Below, piece by piece: positions 51,213 to 61,451 of a DNA stretch of 64,000 bases (its first letter is position 1; the number at the start of each line of letters is the position of its first letter). Source of the DNA: Mesorhizobium loti (GTDB lineage Bacteria > Pseudomonadota > Alphaproteobacteria > Rhizobiales > Rhizobiaceae); assembly GCF_001510895.1 (NCBI RefSeq), contig NZ_LPWA01000111.1, positions 1-64,000 on the forward strand. Direction: 5' to 3'. The position numbers were made by a program, and so were the translations under genes. The notes below the pieces were generated by a model, which searched no databases, was not told the DNA's origin, and saw only the letters and a list, made by a program, of their open reading frames with translations.

Positions 51213-52570
51213 CTATCCTGCAGTCCCCACCGGGTCGTGGAAGCACACTTGGGCGAGCAGTCCCTTGCCGTCTGGGTCGTCGCCCAGCACCAAGCACGCA
51301 CCGTGCCGTCCGGCAATGCGCTGGGCGATCGATAGCCCCAAGCCGCTGCCTTCGATGTTCTGGTTGCTGCCGCGATAGAACCGTTCAAGCACACGCGCCC
51401 GTTCGGCTTCCGGGATGCCAGGGCCATTGTCACATACTTCGAGCACGGTTTCATTGCCTTTCCGCCGCACCGCGACGTCGACCGTGCCGTGCGGAGGTGT
51501 GTAGCGGATCGCGTTGTCGACCAGGTTGCTAAGTAGAATGCGCAGCGTATCCGGGTCACCCGGTATCTCGACTTTGTCCTGTGTGACGAGCCCCAGGTCG
51601 ATGTGCTTGGCTTCAGCCAGCCGGATGTGGTCCAGAATTACCGACTTGCACAGCGCCAATAACTCGACCGACTGCGGCACGGTGGCCTGCCCCTGAGGTT
51701 CGAGCTTGGCCAGCGTCAGCAATTGCTGTGCCAGGTGGCTGAGCCGGTTGACGCCGGCTTCCACCTGCGACAGCGCTTGCTTGCATTCTTCTTCGGTGCA
51801 GGTCGCTTGCGCCAACTGCGTCTGGATACTGAGCGCCATCATCGGCGTGCGTAGTTCATGCGCCGCGTCGGCGATTAATTGCTTTTGCACCGTGAATGCG
51901 CGATCAAGCCGCCGCAGCAAGTCGTTGAGACCGTCGACCAAAGGTTTAACCTCATTCGGAAATGGCCCGGATCCGATGGGCGCCAAGCTTTCGGCATCGC
52001 GCCGCTCCAGCTCGGCGGCGATCTGGTATAGCGGTTTCAACCCGTAGCCGATGCCGAACCACAGGAAAAATGCGAGCAACGGCAGTAACGAAAGGACCGG
52101 CCAAAACAGATGCACCGACAGCCCAGCCAAGGCTTCCCAGCGTGCATTCTTCGCCTGCGCGACGCGTATCAGCCGGTCGCGCGCGGGCAAACGAAGGTGT
52201 GCCAAGTCTGGCCGTTCAATGAGATGTCGATTAGGCCGGTCTGTTCCGGTGGCGGCAGCACCAAGGTCGCGTCGGTAGTGAAATCCAACTTCCGGTCATG
52301 CCACACCTCCAGCAGCACCGAGTCCGCCTTGTTGTATTGCTTGCCGTTGTCAACCAGCGCTACACGGTCGCTATTGACCACATCGACGTGCTCAGCGACA
52401 TACTGCATCTGGTCATCCAGAAGATCCCCCAGTTCGAGCAAGGCGCCCCAGTAAGTGTCGGTGCTCGCCAGGACGCCGACCAGCAAAGTTGCGGGCACCA
52501 ACCACAGTAGCAGACGCCGGCGCAAGGAGCCCTTGAACCACAGGCGCGAGCAACGCAACCCTGGGCTCAT
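51213..52570 (-). pseudogene. QseC/TctE-type sensor histidine kinase, one frameshift
   Basis: Frame 1 from ATG 52570 gives the N-terminal helix (RRLLLWLVPATLLVGVLAST) and periplasmic domain to NGQTWHTF. Frame 2 continues RLPARDRLIRVAQAKNARWE, the second helix (VLSLLPLLAFFLWFGIGYGL), HisKA (ADAAHELRTPMMALSIQTQ with the phospho-His), NLVDNAIRYTPPHG, DNGPGIPE and GSGLGLSIA. One base seems lost at about 52193 (TTCGT for TTCCGT). Otherwise it is a complete 450-residue kinase, coupled by a 4-base overlap to its regulator. Its style is that of beta/gamma-proteobacterial QseBC systems. Confidence 0.85.
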
Positions 52571-53229
52571 GCATCCTCGCCGATGCGATAACCGACACCA
52601 CGCACGGTGCGGATCACCTTGGCGCCCAGCTTTTTGCGAAGGTTGTAGATGTGTACTTCCACGGTGTTGCTACCCACCTCCTTGTCCCAGCTGTACAATC
52701 GGTCCTCCAGTTGCTCGCGCGAGAGCACCGCACCGGGTTCGCGCATCAACACACGAAGCAATGCAAATTCTTTAGCCGACACGCTAACCGGCTCACCGCG
52801 GAGCCACAGCAAATGGCGCACCGGGTCGAGCCGCAGCAGGCCGGCGCACAGTTCGGTTTGCGCACGGCCTGTATGGCGACGACTCACAGCGTGAATGCGT
52901 GCGACTAGCTCCTCAAGCGCAAATGGCTTGATCAGGTAGTCGTCGGCGCCGCCATCGAGCCCAGCCACCCGGTCGAGTAGCGCATCGCGCGCTGTGATGA
53001 TGATAGTCGGCAGCGTCTCACCACGCAGCCGCAACTTCCTAAGAACGGTCAACCCATCCTGCTCCGGCAGCCCTAGATCGAGGAGCAGCAGCGCGTATGA
53101 TGTGGTTTCCAATGCGAGCAGCGCCGAGTTCCCGTCCCGCACCCAGTCCACGGCAAATCGCTTCTTGCGCAGCCCTTGCCGAAGGCCATTGCCGATCATT
53201 GGGTCATCTTCAGCCAGCAGCAGGCGCAT
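52567..53229 (-). CDS. OmpR-family response regulator (QseB/TctD-like)
   Basis: The 220-residue regulator has acidic residues in LLLAEDDPMIGNGL, phospho-acceptor Asp51 in LLLLDLGLPEQDG, Lys in YLIKPF, and a winged helix (about 130-218) ending VIRTVRGVGYRIGEDA. Its partner kinase is the overlapping, frameshifted gene. Target genes are not apparent; the upstream 350 bases have no recognised gene. Confidence 0.92.
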   Translation of the reverse strand: MRLLLAEDDPMIGNGLRQGLRKKRFAVDWVRDGNSALLALETTSYALLLLDLGLPEQDGLTVLRKLRLRGETLPTIIITARDALLDRVAGLDGGADDYLIKPFALEELVARIHAVSRRHTGRAQTELCAGLLRLDPVRHLLWLRGEPVSVSAKEFALLRVLMREPGAVLSREQLEDRLYSWDKEVGSNTVEVHIYNLRKKLGAKVIRTVRGVGYRIGEDA

Positions 53230-53580
53230 CGATTTTTTCGCCCCTGATTAATTGGTGTACGCAGTTTGAGTTCGGAGCCATCTGCCGGATGTTGGAGCGT
53301 CGCGACCGTATGCGCATCAATCCTGACGATTGTCCGCCGGCGGCCGCTGGCGACGATGGCGGCACAATATCCGGCCTAATATGAAGCCTAGCTGAAATTA
53401 CAATGCCACCGCTCATTGTTCCGCGACGCGTGAATGGAACTTTTTTCAGGTGGATTTAAGCGAGTGCTCGATAGTCTCCGTCCAACGATGCGGCAACCAG
53501 ATCGCGGAGGGGGGCGGTCTGGCCCCCAAGGGCAGGACGGCTGCTACGAGGCTTTGGAAGCGGGAACAGGGGGATGGGCC
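53230..53580. other. 351-base divergent intergenic region
   Basis: Lies between the response regulator and a plus-strand small gene. No gene is recognised. Promoters for both directions must be here, but I see no clear repeat or operator. Confidence 0.35.
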
Positions 53581-53790
53581 ATGGCGGCGCGCAACAGGAT
53601 CAACTCGCCCGGAATTGACGAAAGTGACGTTGACTATCTCGGCCAATGCAAATTCGCGCTGGAGCCGTCAGTTCATCGATTGGCAGAAATGGCTCTTGCT
53701 GCCGGATGGAGCCGCCCGAAAGTTGGGTATGCGCTAATGTTACTGGCCATGGAAATGACCAGTGGCGAAATCGGGCAAGCACGACACTGA
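53581..53790 (+). CDS. small hypothetical protein
   Basis: 69 residues from ATG 53581 with GGGGGA 8 bases upstream: MAARNRINSPGIDESDVDYL then SVHRLAEMALAAGWSRPKVG. Helical, balanced composition, unknown function. An open extension back to 53434 is not protein-like. It ends just before the nadB remnant. Confidence 0.55.
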   Translation: MAARNRINSPGIDESDVDYLGQCKFALEPSVHRLAEMALAAGWSRPKVGYALMLLAMEMTSGEIGQARH

Positions 53791-53794
53791 CGAC

Positions 53795-54254
53795 CTGTGG
53801 GCATGTGGCGAGGTCGCCCGGACCGGGTTGCACGGGGCCAACCGGCTTGCCAGCAACTCGCTCATCGAGGCCGCGGCATCCGCTTCCTGGGTCGCGGCAA
53901 GCGTCGCCGCCGCGTCACCGGGCACCCACCAACGACCGAAGCCGGCGATCGTGCCGCCGCGACCGGAGGCCTCACGCATCCACCCGACCACCGCTCACGC
54001 GCTCGGCATCGAGCGCGCCGGCGAGGCGCTGCGCGAAGCGGCAGCGACCCTGGCCCCGATCGCTGCCGGTCGCGATGCGGCATCCGATCCGGCGCTGGTC
54101 GCGCTGATGATCACGGTCGTGGCCCTTCAGCGCGAGGAAAGCCAGGGCTCGCACTTCCGGACCGATTTCCCCCGACGCGATCCACGGGTCACGGTCGCTG
54201 CGGCTGACACTCGACGAGACGTTCGAGGCGGCGGCGATCCTTACGACACCATGA
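53795..54254 (+). pseudogene. nadB: L-aspartate oxidase C-terminal remnant
   Basis: LWACGEVARTGLHGANRLAS then NSLIEAAASASWVAASVAAA is the FAD/substrate-binding segment of NadB. ALVALMITVVALQREESQGS and HFRTDFPRRDPR are its C-terminus, and LRLTLDETFEAAAILTTP follows in another frame ending at 54254. The N-terminal ~340 residues are absent and there is an indel near 54190. NadB makes iminoaspartate in NAD synthesis. Confidence 0.85.
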
Positions 54255-54281
54255 CGCTACTCGGCAGGAGGGCTTGACCAC

Positions 54282-55063
54282 ATGGCGCTGACGCCGCTGC
54301 CACGCGTGATGATCGAGCCGCAGGTGCGCGCCACCCTGCTCGAAGATCTGGGACGCGCCGGCGACCTCACCACCGACGCAATCGTTCCCGCGGACGCCAC
54401 CCGACGATGGTGCTCAGAACGCGCCAGCCGGGCGTGGTTGCGGGCCTCGATATCGCCGCCCTCGCCTTCGAACTGATCGATCCAAGGACCGAGGTCACAG
54501 TCGTCCAATCCGGATGGCAGGGGCATCGCGGCCGGAGATGTCGTGGCGACGGTGCGTGGGCCTGCCGCGCGCTGCTCACGGCCGAGCGGACGGCACTCAA
54601 CCTGCTCTGCCATCCGAGCGGCGTTGCCACGCAGACGGTGGCTGTCGTCAAAGCCGTGTAGGGTTACAAAGCCACGATCGTGTGCACGCGAAAGACGACG
54701 CCTGGCCACCTGCGTGCCTTCGAGAAATACGCCGTGCGCGCCGGTGGTGGACCAATCACCGCTTCGGCCTCGACGACGCCGTGCTCATCAAGGACAATCA
54801 TATCGCGATTGCCGGCGACATCCGCATGGCCATCGGACGGGCTCGCGCACAGGCGTTGGCCATATGGTGCGGATCGAGGTAGAGGTCGACACGATCGAGC
54901 AACTCGAACTGTCGCTCGCGGCCAGGGTCGACGCGAGGCGTCCGGCCGGGTGACCGCGCAGACGCCGCGTGCTATTGCCGCGACCGGCGTTGACCTGATT
55001 TCGGTCGGCTGGATCACGCACAGCGCGCCGGTCCTAGATATCTGGCTGGACTGGCAGGATTGA
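54282..55063 (+). pseudogene. nadC: nicotinate-nucleotide diphosphorylase remnant
   Basis: The start LPRVMIEPQVRATLLEDLGR and AGDLTTDAIVPADA is intact; MVLRTRQPGVVAGLDIAALA follows in a second frame, then TAERTALNLLCHPSGVATQT, TRKTTPG, FGLDDAVLIKDNHIAIAGDI, and finally AIAATGVDLISVGWITHSAP to the stop near 55063, in several frames. An internal stretch after LSLAARVDA is deleted. It is the gene after nadB, as in nadABC operons, and is clearly dead. Confidence 0.85.
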
Positions 55064-55130
55064 CTGCCGCTCTTTGGCGGGGAAGCACTGTAAAAAGCCC
55101 GCGAGATTCCAACTTCGTTCGGAGGAGTGC

Positions 55131-55583
55131 ATGCGTAAAATCGTTGCCGGCAAACTGCACGGCATTCACGTCACCGAGGCCAATCTCGACTACCATGGCT
55201 CGATCACGCTCGATCCAGACCATTGCGAGGAGGCAGGCTTTCTGCCTATGGAATTCGTCGATATCTGGAACAAGAATTCGGGCGCAAGGATCTCGACCTA
55301 TGTCATCCTCGGCGAGCGCGGGTCGCGTTGCTGCATCCTCAACGGTGCAGCAGCCCGCACCTGCCAGCCTGGTGACCAGATCATCATCTGCAACTCGCTC
55401 TATGTCGACGAAACAAAACTGACCGCGTTAAAGCCGCGCGTGCTGACCTTCGATAAGGAGAATCGCATCGTTGACCGTCTGATCTATTCGGTCGAGCGCA
55501 GTGCGGAGGGAGGCTACAGTTTCTCCATCCTTAATGAGGCCCACGACACCCTCCCGGTTCCGGCGCTGGTAGGCAGATTATGA
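55131..55583 (+). CDS. panD: aspartate 1-decarboxylase
   Basis: About 150 residues from ATG 55131 (GGAGGAG upstream). The self-cleavage site is Gly23-Ser24 in YHGSITLD, whose Ser becomes the pyruvoyl group. ARISTYVILGERGSRCCILN, NGAAA and GDQIIICNS match PanD, although the protein is longer at the C-terminus than the E. coli enzyme. It makes beta-alanine for pantothenate. It is the only intact gene in a stretch of nad remnants, which suggests it is still selected. Frame 55074-55130 upstream is not coding. Confidence 0.93.
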   Translation: MRKIVAGKLHGIHVTEANLDYHGSITLDPDHCEEAGFLPMEFVDIWNKNSGARISTYVILGERGSRCCILNGAAARTCQPGDQIIICNSLYVDETKLTALKPRVLTFDKENRIVDRLIYSVERSAEGGYSFSILNEAHDTLPVPALVGRL

Positions 55584-57321
55584 GAAACGCATACGCGCTT
55601 TCTTGGGTAAATTTCGATCTCAAAGATCGCGTTCTCGCCGTGGAATGCGACCGGCGCCATTGCAGGCCCCCAACCTGTTCCGACATCCCGATCTCCCTCA
55701 CAGGCGCGCGTAGTTCGGCTGGAGGCGTCAGACAGAAAGTTCGAAAAGCTTCCAGGAACCCCAGCCAAATTGGATGCCCTGTGGATAACTTGGCTCCATG
55801 GGCCGTTTCGATCGCCGCGGCAGCCGTCGTTTCCGCCAATAAATCAAACGGTTGTCTGAAGGCCGCGCGAACTTCGCCTTTGCTCCATTCGCAGTTCGAC
55901 AGTACCAGATTCAGAAGCCGCTTTTTCTCATGCGGAGGCTGCTGGATGAACAGCTGGCCCGCTTTGCGCGCGAGTTCCAAGAGCCGAATGCCGTCTTCCA
56001 TGTATGATTCTTCAGCCTGGCCATGCGCTCGATCTCGCGCAGAAGACGTGACTGCTCAACCCGCCATTGTGCCGACATGCGGTCGTAGAAGGCGTTGTCG
56101 ATGCGCCCGTCGAGCTTGTCCAAGTACATGGCCTGCAGACGATCTTCGAGGCGCTTGTGCTCCGTCTGGCACCGACGGATCGCCTGTTCTTGCTCGCGCC
56201 GCTCGTCGGCATGACTTGCCTTCAGCGCGTCACGAACCCATTCCAGCACCTCCTCGTCGAAGTGCAGCCTGTCGAGCAGCGCAGCGAACTTTTCGTCGAG
56301 CACCTCTTCCCGAACGTATTTGCGACGGCAATTGGCGTACCCACCCCGGCCTTTGTCGGCATGTCCAGTGCAGTGATAGTAGACGTACTTGCCCTTCTTG
56401 ATTTCGGCCACCACTGCACAGCCGCAGTCAACGCAGGTCATCAGGCCGGTGAAGGCGAATTCATAGCCATAGGAATGCGTTGGCGTGGTGTGCCGACCCG
56501 CCAACACGCCTTGCACCCGTTCCCATAGCTCGATCGATATTAACGGCTCGTGCTTGCCTTGATGCAGCTTGCCATTCCATTGAAACAGCCCTGTGTAGAG
56601 CCGGTTGCGCAGAATGGTGTGCACAGTGCTCACCGGCGCCGGATTGCCGCTCTTGGGTTAGATAAGTCCATCGGCGTGAGCCGCCCTTCGTGAGCGCCTT
56701 GATCGAATACTGGCCGGTCGCGTAGCGTTCGAACATTTTCGTGACGACCGGTGCCAGCACCGGGTCCGGCTGGATGACCTTCTTGCCATCGCTGGCCGTC
56801 ACGTTGAGATAGCCAAGTGGCGCCTTGCTGGGCCAAATGCCCTGCTCCGCCTTCTCCATCTGGCCCTTGCGGGCCTCCTCGGACAGGTTGTCGATGTAGT
56901 TCTTGGCCATCAAGACCTTGATGCCGTGCATGAACTTTTCCGAGGAGCGCGAGTCACGCGACAGCACCACACCTTCCTTGGCGAGATGGATTTCGACGTC
57001 CAGTTCGTCGAGGGTGACCCAGTCCTTGAGATTGCGGTAGAGCCGGTCGGTTTTCTCAACCAGTATGATGCACACGCCAGGATGCTTGCGCAGGTACTTC
57101 ACCATCTCACCGAAATTGGTGCGGCCGGTGTTCTTGGCGGTCTCGACGTCGACATATTCCTCGACGACGCGGAAACGGTTCTGGATGGCGTAGTCCCGAA
57201 GCAGCTTGCACTGGGCCGGAATGGAGAAACCTTCCTTCTCCTGTTCTTTTGAGGATACGCGCGCATAAAGAAGCGCTTTCACCAGTTGTGACCTTTCATG
57301 ATCTGCGGTTACCCCGTTCAT
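55531..57321 (-). pseudogene. large serine recombinase, two frameshifts
   Basis: Three frames in order give a typical large recombinase. Frame 1 from ATG 57321: YARVSSKEQEKEGFSIPAQC (catalytic Ser23), EKTDRLYRNLKDWVTLDELD and the recombinase domain. Frame 2: VHTILRNRLYTGLFQWNGKL, a zinc ribbon (CVDCGCAVVAEIKKGKYVYY then HCTGHADKGRGGYANCRRKY) and a coiled coil. Frame 3: MEDGIRLLELARKAGQLFIQ and CEWSKGEV. Switches lie near 56660 and at 56010 (CAGG for CAAGG). It would integrate and excise a mobile island. The nominal end overlaps panD in antisense, so the true stop may have been nearer 55700. Confidence 0.87.
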
Positions 57322-57478
57322 GGTCTTCGCCCAAATCATTAGCAAGCGGACGAAGCGCTGGCAGTCACTCGCGGGAGGCCAAAGCCTGGCCGGCTGGTTT
57401 GGGCTCGGTCCATCAGTGTCGATAGCTGTCCAGCCACAGGTGCCAGGCAGAAGGCTAGATGCGGGCCAGCCTGCTCAC

Positions 57479-57688
57479 TCAGTCCATCTTCTGCCATTCG
57501 GCGAGGATGCGAAAGAACCCGCTGACATTTTCCACGATTTGGCGCGCATCTTCTTTGGACAGCGAACGACCTGTACGTGCCTCAAAGAGCTGAACCGTTC
57601 TGTCCAGCAAGGCATTGTCGACGGCGCGTGTGCGGCCAAATTGGTTGGCCTCGACCTGCCGACCAGCATCTCTCCGCGTCTTCTTCAT
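57479..57688 (-). CDS. small hypothetical protein of the recombinase module
   Basis: 69 residues from ATG 57688: MKKTRRDAGRQVEANQFGRT, then FEARTGRSLSKEDARQIVEN and VSGFFRILAEWQKMD. A compact helical protein of the sort often found beside rhizobial serine recombinases. Function unknown. An upstream open part (to 57724) is Arg-rich and doubtful. Confidence 0.6.
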   Translation of the reverse strand: MKKTRRDAGRQVEANQFGRTRAVDNALLDRTVQLFEARTGRSLSKEDARQIVENVSGFFRILAEWQKMD

Positions 57689-57871
57689 CGTTCTTGCCCG
57701 GTTTCGAACATGCCTTCGCAACATCAGGGCAAGGATCGGCGAAATCTTTCCAATCTCGCATGGCCGTTATGTACGCTTCCATCTCATTTTCTACTCGTGC
57801 TTGCTGCCTTGTCACACTTGGTCTCACGCCGCACCGCGAGCAGACCGTGCCGCGACCACGCATGATGAGGC

Positions 57872-58218
57872 TCAATTGAAGGGACGCCGCGGAGCCCTTG
57901 GGAGCCCGTCTTCCGGCCCGGAACCGGATGCGCCGGCACGAAGGCGCACAAACACTTCAAACCAGAACTGGAATTCCGGCCTCTCGCCTTCAAAATGCGC
58001 CGCCAGGGCAGCCCAAGCGACAACTGTTGTGGCCTGATCCCCCACAAAGTCTTTGCGATGTCGATGGCGTCGGCAACGGACCATTCGCCAGGCTGCAAAC
58101 CGGCCTCAGTTCCGGTCGAACCGAGGGATGTCGAGCGGGTATTAATTGTTTCGGTCTTCTTGGCCTTGAGGAACTCCCTCTCGACTACGATGGGCGATCC
58201 GCCGGCGGGCCTTTTCAT
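57872..58218 (-). pseudogene. small hypothetical protein, frameshifted at a G5 run
   Basis: From ATG 58218 the frame reads MKRPAGGSPIVVEREFLKAK then GEWSVADAIDIAKTLWG; after the 5-G run (58039-58043) the next frame continues DQATTVVAWAALAAHFEGER and PEFQFWFEVFVRLRAG to 57872. The pieces are a single ~115-residue protein with one G lost. Its ATG overlaps the stop of the upstream Tat protein gene by 4 bases. Confidence 0.6.
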
Positions 58219-58982
58219 ACTGAACCCCCATTCGCCCCGTCATCGACGCGGAAGCAGCCCCCTCCCCGCGTTCGGCCAGGCTGTCTTTGACGCATCCCGT
58301 TCGGAAAGACCTGGCTCGGCTCGGTCTGCCGGCCAATCCGACCAATATCCTCCAAGGCCGAACGGATCTGTGGCCAGGGAAATTCGTCACTGTCTTCACA
58401 AATCTCCCCTTCCCTCACCACAGCATCAAGCTTGGCCACCACGCCGGCAAGGGAAGAGGCGGGGGTTTCGGCCAATACCTCAAGCAGGTCCCCCGCCCGG
58501 TCGCCAGCCTCGTATTCGGCCCGCAATGCCGCCGAATAGCCAATTTCCCTTGCCGCAGCATCCCAGCGTGCCTGATGAGCCGCAAACTCGGCTTCAGCTT
58601 TCGCACGCATTGCCAAAGCCAAATCTTCCGGATCAAAAGACAGCACGTTGCGAACCGACTGAATTGAATGCAGCGTCACCCGCTCACCGTCGCGCAGCCG
58701 GATGGTCGCACTCGGAAAGCCAACCGTTTCTGCGAGTTTCCGTTCCAGGCGCTGCTGCTGAGCGCACAGCCGCTCAGTTTCTTCGTGAGCCGCCTGCCAC
58801 TTGCGCCACACCGCAACCGCCGGATCGGCGGACAGGTCCGTTTCCAACGGATTGCCCGCAAAGGCTTTTCGCTGCCATCCCGCAATTGCAATTGCCGTTC
58901 CTGCAAGCATGCTCCTGCGGGTGACGAGAGGCAAAGTCGTGGTATTGTCGGAATCAGATGGGGTATTCGGCTCGAGCCCCAT
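58215..58982 (-). CDS. Tat-exported hypothetical protein
   Basis: About 255 residues from ATG 58982. A twin-arginine signal (TRRSMLAGTAIAIAGWQRKA) ends near AFA, followed by a long charged helical domain (AVAVWRKWQAAHEETERLCA onward, coiled-coil-like) and a segment SALEDIGRIGRQTEPSQVFP. No catalytic motif is seen. It forms a translationally coupled pair with the small gene below and lies beside the recombinase, so it is probably island cargo. The last ~30 residues (Arg/Gly-rich) may be a frameshifted tail. Confidence 0.65.
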   Translation of the reverse strand: MGLEPNTPSDSDNTTTLPLVTRRSMLAGTAIAIAGWQRKAFAGNPLETDLSADPAVAVWRKWQAAHEETERLCAQQQRLERKLAETVGFPSATIRLRDGERVTLHSIQSVRNVLSFDPEDLALAMRAKAEAEFAAHQARWDAAAREIGYSAALRAEYEAGDRAGDLLEVLAETPASSLAGVVAKLDAVVREGEICEDSDEFPWPQIRSALEDIGRIGRQTEPSQVFPNGMRQRQPGRTRGGGCFRVDDGANGGSV

Positions 58983-59074
58983 CTTCAACGGTAATGCAAG
59001 GAGGTGTTGCGCTTCGAGCTGATGATAACTTGGTCTGTCCAGACAGCCACAAGCATCAGGAAAGGAAGCGCAAC

Positions 59075-60110
59075 ATGAAGCATTTTGTTGGCCTCGATAT
59101 CTCGGTGAAGGAAACCGCCGTTTGCGTTGTCGACGAAACCGGCAAGGTTTGTCGTGAGGTGAAGGTGGTCAGCCACCCTGACGATATCATTGCGGTGCTG
59201 AAGGACTCGACTTGGAACGTCGAACGGGTCGGGCTCGAAGCAGGGCCCTTGTCGCAGTGGCTATTCGAGGGGCTGGCCAGGGCCGGGCTGCCGGTCATCT
59301 GCATAGAAACACGTCATGTGAAAGCATTCCTGAAGGCGCAGCCGAACAAGACAGATCGCAATGATGCGCGCGGCATAGCCAGATGATGCGGGTCAACCTA
59401 TTCCGCCCGGTGCATATCAAGACGCTGACGAGCCAGAAGCGTCGGGTGCTGCTGACAGCTCGCAAGATCTTGCAGGAAAAGGCGATCGCGATCGAGAACG
59501 ATATCCGCGGTCTTCTGCGCAACTTCGGGCTCAAGGTCGGCGCCGTGGGAACGGCGAAGTTCGAGGACCGCATCCGTGAGCTTGTCGAATGCATGCCCGA
59601 TCTCGAACAGATCATGGAGCCCCTGCTGGCCGCCAGGCGGAAGCTGCGCGAGGAATTTGCGCACCTGCACAGACAAGTGCTGGCGATTGCCAGGGACGAT
59701 GCTACCTGCCGGCGCTTGATGACGGTCCCTGGTGTCGGCTCCATAGTGGCGTTCGCGTACACCGCGACGATCGACATTCCACAACGGTTCAGAAACTCCA
59801 AGGCGGTAGGGCCGATCCTGGGGCTAACACCGAAGCTCGACGAGTCCGGCGAAAGCAAGCGCGTTGGAGGCATCTCCCTCTGCGGAGACGGCATGATGCG
59901 AACATTGCTCTACGAAGCAGCCCAAGTCATGCTGACGCACGTGAAGAAATGGTCATGGCTGAAGGCCTGGGCGATGAACGTCGCCAAGCGGCGCGGCTTG
60001 CGCAAGGCGATAGTCGCGCTCGCACGTCGCCTGGCGGTCGTCATGCACCGCAGTGGCTGGACAATAGTGAGTTCCACTGGACGCGGGAAACCGTGGCGTC
60101 AGCCGTGTGA
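59075..60110 (+). mobile_element. IS110-family element, transposase with frameshifts
   Basis: From ATG 59075 (AGGAAAGG upstream) the frame gives FVGLDISVKETAVCVVDETG (DEDD N-terminal domain) and KAFLKAQPNKTDRNDARGIA to 59386. The next frame continues MMRVNLFRPVHIKTLTSQKR and LMTVPGVGSIVAFAYTATID (transposase_20 domain with the Ser region). Near 60050 it switches again to NSEFHWTRETVASAV, stop 60110. The first switch is GCCAGATG where GCCCAGATG is expected. The element's exact ends are not visible; flanks of roughly 80 and 250 bases probably belong to it. Confidence 0.8.
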
Positions 60111-60437
60111 CAGAAGGCCGGGAAGAAGAGGGAGAGAGTTCCGCCCAGCAGCGGAAGCACGTCCTTCGCGGGACGAAGGATGAGGTGAGTTCGCGATCAT
60201 GGGCGTACCGGTCATGTCATGCTGGCCAGGACGCGAATCAGATTGTTCCGCCTTATTCTCTGAATCCCATCAAGGGAGGGCCCAACGGGCCGATCCCGGA
60301 GAGAAGCACGAACCCGCGAATGATGTCAGACGCTGGTAAGGCAGAAAATGACAAAAGCGCTTGACCCCAAGCCGCCGAATAGAGAAGCCATGATCCGAGC
60401 TCCTAACAGCTGGGGTTGCGGTTAGGTTGAGCTTGGC
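60111..60437. other. 327-base region after the IS110 transposase
   Basis: No gene is seen. It contains GAGGGCCCAACGGGCCG and is probably the non-coding right part of the insertion sequence. Confidence 0.35.
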
Positions 60438-60743
60438 GTGTCAGCGCCTAGCTCAACCGATCAGGGAAATATCATCTTATACAAATTGATTGACGTCAAT
60501 CGGATTGTCAAATTGGAAAATGCATTGACGGTGGAGCAATGTCGCGGTGCCCGAGCGATGCTCGGCTGGAGCCAAGACGAGTTAGCCAAGGCTGCAAATG
60601 TTGCTCGACAGACGATCGCGGATTTTGAGCGCGGAGCACGTGTCCCAATCGCGAACAATCTCGCAAGTATAAGGCGTACGCTTGAAGTAGCCGGAATCGA
60701 ATTCTTGTCTGATAACGGTGTCCGGTTTAGAGGCCATGCCTAG
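60438..60743 (+). CDS. XRE-family helix-turn-helix protein
   Basis: The C-terminal ~75 of 101 residues form an XRE/Cro HTH: CRGARAMLGWSQDELAKAAN, VARQTIADFERGARVP, then SIRRTLEVAGIEFLSDNGVR. This is a common alphaproteobacterial small regulator that binds DNA as a dimer. The start is uncertain: GTG 60438 gives a 27-residue leader, while TTG 60522 just before the HTH is an alternative. Confidence 0.8.
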   Translation: MSAPSSTDQGNIILYKLIDVNRIVKLENALTVEQCRGARAMLGWSQDELAKAANVARQTIADFERGARVPIANNLASIRRTLEVAGIEFLSDNGVRFRGHA

Positions 60744-60837
60744 CTTTTGGGCCATTCCCACTGTTAGCGAACGGAACGGAAGACATTACTTTAAGCAAGC
60801 CACGTCAGGTTCGATAACTTCATAGAGCCATCCAGCG

Positions 60838-61451
60838 TCAAAGAAAGCTCGTCCAATGGCTCTCGGAGACAATCGATATGGGCAAACCGTGGTCGCGCCA
60901 GCCGGTAGCCTTGACTATCTTGTCACCGAAAGACGAGTGCTTCCATGATTCGGTGGCGTAGGCCCCAATCATCAGGACGTTCGTTTTCTGAGTCAGCCCG
61001 CTGGTGAAGCCGCCGCGGTCGACGACAGCCTGTTCGCAGAATTTTCTCTGCCCATAGTTGAAAGTGCCCGTGAAGCAGTACAGCCGGCCAGCAAAGGTCA
61101 AAGTCGGGGCAGGATCGCAAAGAGGTAGCGTCGTCAGCTTTAGCACCTCCCCGAGCTCGAAATCGCGATTTGAGAAGCTGTTCAGCGTGTCCAGAAGTTC
61201 GGCATGCTCATCGGCATCGAGCACGCCGTCGTCTAGGATTTCCGCCGGTACAAGGTCCGGATGAGCGGCTGGTTGCTGATCTCAACATTTGCCGCCAACC
61301 ATTTTTGAAGAAACTCGACCTCCGCGTGGTTGATGGCTCCATCTGCAGCCAGGCCTCGTGCAAGGCCAATGAGTTCGTCGATCTGGCGAGACGAGATGCG
61401 ATCGTCTGCTTGTCGATATCTAGCAAAGCGACTCGCAAGCCACACCGTCAT
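60838..61451 (-). pseudogene. TerB-like + BRCT domain protein, one frameshift
   Basis: The N-terminal frame from ATG 61451 reads LASRFARYRQADDRISSRQI then GLAADGAINHAEVEFLQKWL, a short acidic helical unit with TerB-like or EF-hand-like repeat. After about 61240 the next frame continues EILDDGVLDADEHAELLDTL and a BRCT domain (TLTFAGRLYCFTGTFNYGQR, VVDRGGFTSGLTQKTNVLMI) to 60838. One G appears lost (CCGGCGG for CCGGGCGG). BRCT domains of this kind resemble that of NAD-dependent DNA ligase and bind DNA ends or phospho-partners. The start overlaps the nuclease gene end, implying coupling. Confidence 0.75.

Noticed and set aside
60270..60300. GGGCCCAACGGGCC as a fourth copy of the 20-bp operator
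   Set aside because: Lacks the CATGA/TCATG outer arms and lies in the IS110 flank, with a different centre.
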